Of a stretch of DNA of 64,000 nt, positions 56,015-64,000 are shown one piece after another. Under the pieces are notes generated by a model. The model saw nothing but the letters and a program-made list of their open reading frames with translations. It did not search any database and had not been told where the DNA came from. Made by a program: the position numbers and the translations under genes. Location of the stretch: the NCBI GenBank assembly GCA_037042915.1, contig CM073193.1, forward strand, positions 7,440,001 through 7,504,000, written 5' to 3'. This DNA is from Auricularia sp. M13 (taxonomy: Eukaryota > Basidiomycota > Agaricomycetes > Auriculariales > Auriculariaceae). The stretch's first letter is position 1, and each line of letters opens with the position of its first letter.

Positions 56015-58767
56015 CTATTGATCGACCATGCTCGACTCGAGCGCGAGGCGTAGCATTTCGTCTTCTTCAGCTTGGTTCTGCGGGACCATACTGCGCTTCT
56101 GCGTTGGCGGCCTAGGCGGGGAAGCACCTTCCACCTGCCACGGGTACCTGTTCGCTGCGATAACGGACTCTTTCGTCGGCGGCGGGCGGGACCAGACGCT
56201 AGGCGGCCGCAGGGCAGGCACAGCGCGAGGTTTGGGCGGCGACGGTGGCTTGGGCGCGGCACTGGGCGACGATGACGGCGAGATGGCAGGAAATTCCGCG
56301 TCGAGGCCGCGCTTGGATGGGGTAGCAGCGGGTATGGGTATCCCATCGAGCGAGAACGCAGATGGACTCGTCCCTGCCTCGATGGCCTCCGGACGGAACG
56401 GCGGCGTCACCTGCACCTTGCGGTTCGAGTTCGTGGGCATCGCGCGCGGATGCGACGCATTCGAGTTCGACGACCGGCGCGACGACCACGCCGAAAGCTG
56501 CGGCGACACGGGCGGGCTCGGTACGGGTGTCAGCGTGAAGATGTCGCCTGGCTCGCGGTCCTCCTCTAGGTCGCCCAACGAACCGGATGGGCTGTCGGTT
56601 GCGTCGCTTTTAGACACCTCGACAAAGTCCGAAGACGAGTGTGAGTTAGAAGAGGAGGCGAGTGACGACGTCGATTCTAGCGAGCTGCTCAAAAGCTGGC
56701 GCTGGCGGGCTTCCTCCTCTTCGCGACTGAGCATAAGCACGTACTCGAGCGCCTCGGCCTCCTCCAGGCCGAGATCGTTCAGAGCCGTGCGTTGCTCACT
56801 CGCTTGGCCAACGTACGAAGACCGGCTGCTACTGCCCTTCGCCGCACGGCTGAATTTCAACGCATCCAACGAATCGGCGATATCCTTCTTCATCTCGAAT
56901 TGCTCTGCGATACACTTAATAAATCGCGCCAATATGCTGCCTGGACCACATACCTTGCCACTTTGGTGAGATGTACCGGGCGGCTGCCGCTTTGCCCTTG
57001 CGTTTGCCACCGGCGAGGTCAGAAGAGACCCTGCGATCGACGCGCCAGGCCATGACGCGGTTGGCCACGGAAGCGACAACGTGCGTGTCGGCCAGTATGA
57101 GCGCATGCACCTCTTCAGTGCCAATGTCCGCGAGGTTGCGCGGAACCGGAGTCGAGAACGTGCGCAATGACTCGTACGTGAGTGCATCCCAGACGGTGAT
57201 TGAGCCCCCAGAGCTGCAAAACATAGTTCAGCTCGTGTACAAATCCGAGATATTGTGACGATCTTACCTGCCAGTGGCCAGAAGGCTGTCTGTAAGCTCG
57301 AGCGCCGTGATGGCGCCGTCATTGTGTGCGACCCAGCTCTTGGCGACTTGGAGCGACGGCCAGTCGTAAATATGCACCCATCCAGCCTTGTCGCCAGAGA
57401 CCACAAAGTGGTGCCCCGCGTCACCGCCCGCCATCGTGGGCTTGGAAGGGACAGCGAAAGACGAGCGTAGACAAGTCAATCGGCCATGGGAGCTCGGTAG
57501 CGAAGGCGTGCGTTGTATCGACGATGGGATTATCGCCGAGTTCTACGTCCACTCGATGTATGACCGAATCCCCGTCGTAAAGGACCGCGAGCAGGAGTTT
57601 GCCATCGGTCGTTGAATCGACTTTGATGGCAGGAGCTCGTGTAGGGCGCTCCGGCGCAGAGTCCTCAGAGGGGGGCGTCACAGGCGGGGCTGCAACAGTC
57701 GTCAATCGCAAATTATCGGTATTGCAGGTGCCGTTCGCGGCGTCGATCTTAAAGCCCGTCCACGCGAGTATCTGACCGGTTTGCATGCCGACTACGACAC
57801 ATCCTGAAGAGATATTGAAGGCAAGACTCGCACAGGCATCACGTTCAGCAAGCGGCGTCGAGGGCGCATAAGTCCAGAGACATCGCAAATGGCGGGTCTC
57901 CCAAAGCTTGACAGTGCCATCGGCAGCAGCGCTCGCGATGACGTGCCCGCCGGACGCAGAGAACTCGACGCAGGTGACGGCGCCGTTGTGCGCGTCCGCG
58001 GGCGTACAGACGATGTTGCGCGGTGCGCCGAGGGTCATGACGTTGGGCATACGGGTGAACGCGAGCTCGCCGCCGAAGAAGCCCCAGGCGACCTTGCCCG
58101 TGCCGCCGTCCGAGGCGAGCGCAATGGCTGCGGGCATCGGGTGGTCGCCCGTGGGGCGCGGGGCGAGCGCGCCGCGCGAGTCGACGAAGCCCTTGAGCTT
58201 CTTGCCCGTCAGCGCGTGGCTGCGTGCGACGACGCCGTGCACGGCCGATGTCGTGAGCAGCGCGGCGCCGTCGACCATCAGATGCATCTGGCCTATCGGC
58301 GCCCATTGCGGCGCGTGAGTCACCGTGGGCGCGCGGGATCGCTGCCATCGCCTGGTACAAGCTGGTCAGTGCGCCCGGACGAGGCAGCGCAGCGAGACCG
58401 CGCACCTGACGAGCTTGTAACGGGCAATGTACTCTTCGCGCCACGTCGGCCGAAGACGCCGGAGGGCCGGCCGATGCTGCACGCTGTCGAGCGCGACCTC
58501 GGGGCCGACGCGCACGAAGTAGACGAGGAACGCCCGGAGCCAGGTGTTGTCCTCCTTCACGTGGTCATACAGCAGCTTGTTCGCCTGGCCGAGCGCGAGC
58601 AGGGCCTGCGGCTCGAGGAAGGCAGTGATGTGGGTGAGCGCCTCGGGCGGCACTGCGAGAAGGTGGGCGCGGGCGGGGCCATGCTGAGCGTCGTGGTCTG
58701 CGGTAACGGGGGTGCTGCGTGGGTTCTGGGGCTGTTTCTGGGGCTGGTTGCGGGGCTGATGGCGCAT
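56015..58767 (-). CDS. F-box/WD40 protein with C-terminal UIMs (Ufo1/Pof10-like)
   Basis: An SCF substrate receptor. The F-box is VPPEALTHITAFLEPQALLA (near 58600-58670), followed by NKLLYDHVKEDNTWLRAFLV. WD40-type repeats follow, clearest in AVTCVEFSASGGHVIASAAA plus DGTVKLWETRHLRCLWTY, GCVVVGMQTGQILAWTGF and later AHNDGAITALELTDSLLATG and GSITVWDALTYESLRTF. The last 400 residues are Pro/Ser-rich and hold two ubiquitin-interacting-motif-like helices. One is EEAEALEYVLMLSREEEEA; the other is at the very end, EEDEMLRLALESSMVDQ, before a TAG at 56015-56017. F-box, WD40 and C-terminal UIMs in that order match yeast Ufo1, with S. pombe Pof10 the nearest other guess. The start used is the Met at 58767; in-frame sequence and another Met (58888, different frame) lie upstream. 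Confidence 0.85.
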
Positions 58768-59064
58768 ATAACGGCGGGGCGGCGACGGAGGGCTGGGGCG
58801 ACGTCGCAGGCGGGCTGGGTGACCGTCTGCGCTCAAGAGGAGTCAGGGCGCTTATCAGCTCCGGCTCATCACTCTGACTTAGCACCATACAACAGGGCTC
58901 GCATTTCTACAGGGGACGACAGTACTTCTATGCGGGATACAGATCGGGACGCAGAGAGCGCGTACATAAAAGCAAAAAAGGAGAGCGGGACAGGGTGCGC
59001 GGGTAATATGTGCAATGAGCATGGGCCTTGGTCAGATGTAATCGAGAGTTCGCGCAGAGGTCCG

Positions 59065-61363
<2,299 letters not shown>

Positions 61364-61470
61364 CGACGCTGACAAGGAAGGGCCAACGGTCGGGCTCCGG
61401 AACCATTCGCCCTTCTGCGCTCCACCTGCTTCCGACAACACAACTTGTACAATGTATTCGCACACTATTC

Positions 61471-63501
61471 CTACTCAAACTCGTGAAGCCCGTAGCACAG
61501 ACGCTCGTTCGCAGCCAGCTCCCGTCTCAGCGTGTACGCCCCGCTCATCAGTCCGCAATGGTAGCACCAGTTCGACAGGCACAGCGAGCACTGGCCCGAG
61601 TCCCTTGCGTGTCAGCTTTCTTCTCGTCTCGCCACATGGCAGCCCACGCACCGTCATATGGTTGCACCCCGTAACGCGCTCTGCGGATACGGAAAAAGGG
61701 TCAGTCACGCCTAATGCGTCCAGAATGCATTGCGAGTGGCCGACCTGTTGGTGTATTGCACCCTGCGCCGCCCCAATCTCAGCTCAATCGCGGCCACACC
61801 CGCCCAAGGGAAACCACGCACCAGGGCAGTATTTCCATCCGTTCTCGCGCACAACGTCAAATAGCAGGTCCGCGCCGTCCTCGCATTCGTGCGGCGGCGG
61901 CGGAAGCGCCGCGTTCGCCGCCGTGTCCTTGGGCTTCCGCGTCACCCGGAGCTTTCGCCCGGCAGCTTTCACCTTGTTCTTCAGCTTAAACACCATCTTG
62001 AACAGCCTGGTTGGCGGCGGCTTAATGAACTTGTGGACGAGCTCCGCGCCGTGCTCGTCCACGGGCTTATTGCAGCCCTTGCACCAGCGGAAACAGCAGT
62101 CGGGCAGTGGACACGCGATGACCTCCGCCGCATGGTAGTCCATGGTGTCCACATACGAATAACGGCTGCACCTGCGTATTTCGCGATCTCAGTTGCGGAT
62201 GAAAGACATGGGTAGCCACTGGGCTTACCCGCGGCACGTGATCTTGGTCGAGAACTTCTCGAACTGCAGGTCGTTCCACCGCCTCCACGTTCCCTCGTCG
62301 ATCTGAACCTCAAGCAGGACTCCATCGGTCACCACTAGAGGCGATGAGATGTTTCCTTTCATGCCTCAGCTTGAGAAAAAACACGTACTCCCGCGTTGGC
62401 CAGCATCCGGCATGACGACGCATAAAGGGCACAAAATCGGGTACTCGTGCTCCTCGACCTTGAACCGCACGTATTGTATGAGGCATGAAGGGCAATAGTT
62501 GTGGTCGCATCCGTCCATGTGCACTGGACTGGTCAGGGGTCCAAAAGTGTCCATGCAAATCGTGCATGTAAACGTCGCTGCGCTTGACACGGGGAGAACT
62601 GTCGGCGCTGGAGGCTGAACGATGACGGGGGGCGGTGGAACCCTCATGCCTATGGCCCACACGGGAGGATCAATATCATCCACAGGAGGGGCGAGTGGTG
62701 CGGGCTCTGGATGTTCTCCCTGCACAGCGTGCATGGGCAGCGTGAGGAATGTGCCCATGTGCGGTGGTGGCAATATGACCGTGCCCATGGGCGGTGATGG
62801 CCACGCGAGAGGTAGATGTGTCTCCAGCGCGAAATGGTAGATGACGCATCTCGGGGTGAGAGTGCCTGCAATAGTCATGTTGCGTGTGGGTGCAACAATA
62901 GAGGTTGACTCACTTGAAGGCGCGGCAACTTCAGAGCAGGCCGCGGTGAGATAGCGCGCGGCGGAGACCGACGTCTTGAAGACTATTATGCGGCCATGAC
63001 CCTCATCTGAGTCTTCCTGCAAGCGAGACCGGAAGTCGTACAGAAGAAAGGTCGCTGGCGGCGCGATCGCATTGGTCCCGGGCACGACGCTAAACAACAC
63101 AAAAGCCTCATCGCCGACGGTGACCAGATGCGCAACGGCAACGCTGAGATGCATTTCGGCTTGGAAATCGTTAGGCTCGACGAGCAGTTGGCTGCGGAAG
63201 CCACAGTCAGGCGCGCGATCTGGCAGGCGAAGCACAATAACGGGACTCACAACGAGAACTCGTGCGGCCTGACACAGGTGACCTTGTGCAGGCCGATGGT
63301 GTCAGTGTTCATGCTGGAGATACGCAGGACGGAAGCCGCGTGTTTGCGCTGGGCGTCGGGAATGCGCTTGACGATCGCGCCGTCCGCGTCCAGGGCGGCG
63401 ATCGCGGCCGCCAGACACGCGCCGACGATGGCGACCTTGCCCATGCCCGGCTGGACGAGGCCGGCGGGCGCGCTGCATGTGGCAAGCGGCTCTGCGGACA
63501 T
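61471..63501 (-). CDS. RBR-type (RING-IBR-RING) E3 ubiquitin ligase
   Basis: This should pass ubiquitin through a RING2 Cys thioester. RING1 is FTCTICMDTFGPLTSPVHMD, GCDHNYCPSCLIQYVRFK and ILCPLC near 62410-62570. The IBR region has DYHAAEVIACPLPDCCFRWC and KGCNKPVDEHG. RING2 is built from three exons: GWKYCP; RVTGCNHMT; and DSGQCSLCLSNWCYHCGLMS. It ends RLCYGLHEFE with a TAG at 61471-61473. In this reading the usual catalytic Cys position corresponds to the residue after GCNHMT, at an intron border. The N-terminal half (MGKVAIVGACLAAAIAALDA, SVAVAHLVTVGDEAFVLFSV) is not a domain I can name. A Pro-rich linker with repeated MG.-type turns precedes RING1. The Met at 63501 is a conservative start; an open frame runs up to 63807. 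Confidence 0.85.
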
Positions 63502-63880
63502 GCTGGGCCGCCGTGCTGGGGGTGCGGGGCAAGGGCAGAGTACAAATCCCGGCCAAGTGCCAGTGGCGGGCGCGCTCCCGGGCACTGCAGCACAGCACCT
63601 GCATGCTGTCACGGGTGACTCTGCCGCTTCTTCGCGCCCATACGGGTTTGGGGCGGAGCGGACGCTTTTTGGCCTTGCGTTGCGGTTGCCACTCGATGAT
63701 GCTGCCGTCAGCTGAGCCGAGCCTATCTGCGGTGCCTGAGGATCGTCACGCGTCAGGAATCCTGATCTTTGCACCGGTAAATAAAATATCATCATTACAT
63801 ACAACATGTGCGGCCATCAAACCCAGAGAAATACAGGAATAAACTACATAACTGAAAAAACCCAGCGCACTCTGCGGGGT
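63502..63880. other. 5' region of the RBR gene
   Basis: Either the 5' exon or the 5' UTR and promoter of the RBR ligase. A minus-strand frame is open to a Met at 63807. It is Ala/Pro/Cys-rich and I could not confirm it as coding. Confidence 0.4.
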
Positions 63881-64000
63881 CACATGCTCAGAGCGTAGTC
63901 TGCCCAAAGGCGCTCCAGCGCCATGACGGCATGGGCCGTAGTCTGAGTCTCGCGATGCGTCGTAAAGTTGACAGACAAATGGCTGTAAATTGCATTTAGC
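63881..64000 (-). CDS. 3' end of an unidentified gene, cut by the window edge
   Basis: The last 39 codons of a minus-strand gene entering from beyond 64000. The reading is AIYSHLSVNFTTHRETQTTA, then HAVMALERLWADYALSM and a TGA at 63881-63883. The amphipathic, well-composed helix and the sharp stop make it look like a true C-terminus, but it is too short to assign. Confidence 0.5.

Overview
The window reads as nuclear DNA of a filamentous basidiomycete, most likely an Agaricomycete. Genes are GC-rich, dense and lie on both strands. They are cut by many 40-70 nt introns with GTRNGY donors. Several families are typical of mushroom-forming fungi: a Fet3/Ftr1 iron pair, GPI-anchored chitin deacetylase, CPL1-like secreted protein, DMATS prenyltransferase and long-tailed Ark kinase. 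I saw no rRNA, tRNA, transposon ORF or CRISPR array. Exon borders were read by eye from frame continuity and splice consensus, so gene spans are firmer than exon borders. Layout: 0.1-1.9 kb, a membrane protein with three Cys repeats (-). 2.2-5.9 kb, mitochondrial NAD(P) transhydrogenase (-). 6.5-11.3 kb, divergent high-affinity iron uptake genes ftr1 (-) and fet3 (+) sharing a promoter with two iron-type GATA sites. 11.5-15.7 kb, chitin deacetylase and a secreted hypothetical protein (-). 17.1-21.5 kb, an Ark1/Prk1-type actin-regulating kinase (-). 22.1-23.1 kb, an unresolved, repeat-bearing secreted-protein locus. 24.7-29.2 kb, an FAD monooxygenase (-) divergent from a DMATS-family prenyltransferase (+), a possible mini secondary-metabolite cluster. 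The prenyltransferase frame appears broken. 29.7-33.5 kb, Mediator subunit 8 and a circularly permuted Ras/zinc-ribbon/vWA protein (-). 34.4-37.0 kb, an unrecognised gene (-) next to PEX19 (+). 37.5-41.3 kb, a CPL1-like protein, a small secreted protein (+) and a methyltransferase (-). 41.7-44.8 kb, an F-box protein (-) head-to-head with aspartyl aminopeptidase (+), with overlapping start codons. 45.3-50.3 kb, MSH6 (-) head-to-head with a VOC/glyoxalase protein (+). 50.8-55.8 kb, a UBA/RWD DExH helicase (+). 56.0-63.5 kb, three minus-strand regulators: a Ufo1-like F-box/WD40/UIM protein, the Snf1/AMPK kinase and an RBR ubiquitin ligase. A truncated gene runs off the right edge. How the genes work together: Fet3 oxidises ferrous iron for import by Ftr1, and both probably answer to a Sre1/SreA-type GATA repressor. 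The ubiquitin genes (two F-box proteins, one RBR) and two kinases are housekeeping or signalling genes with no obvious single pathway. The strongest curiosity is the circularly permuted Ras protein, whose G motifs run G3-G4-G5-G1-G2 before a zinc ribbon and a vWA domain.
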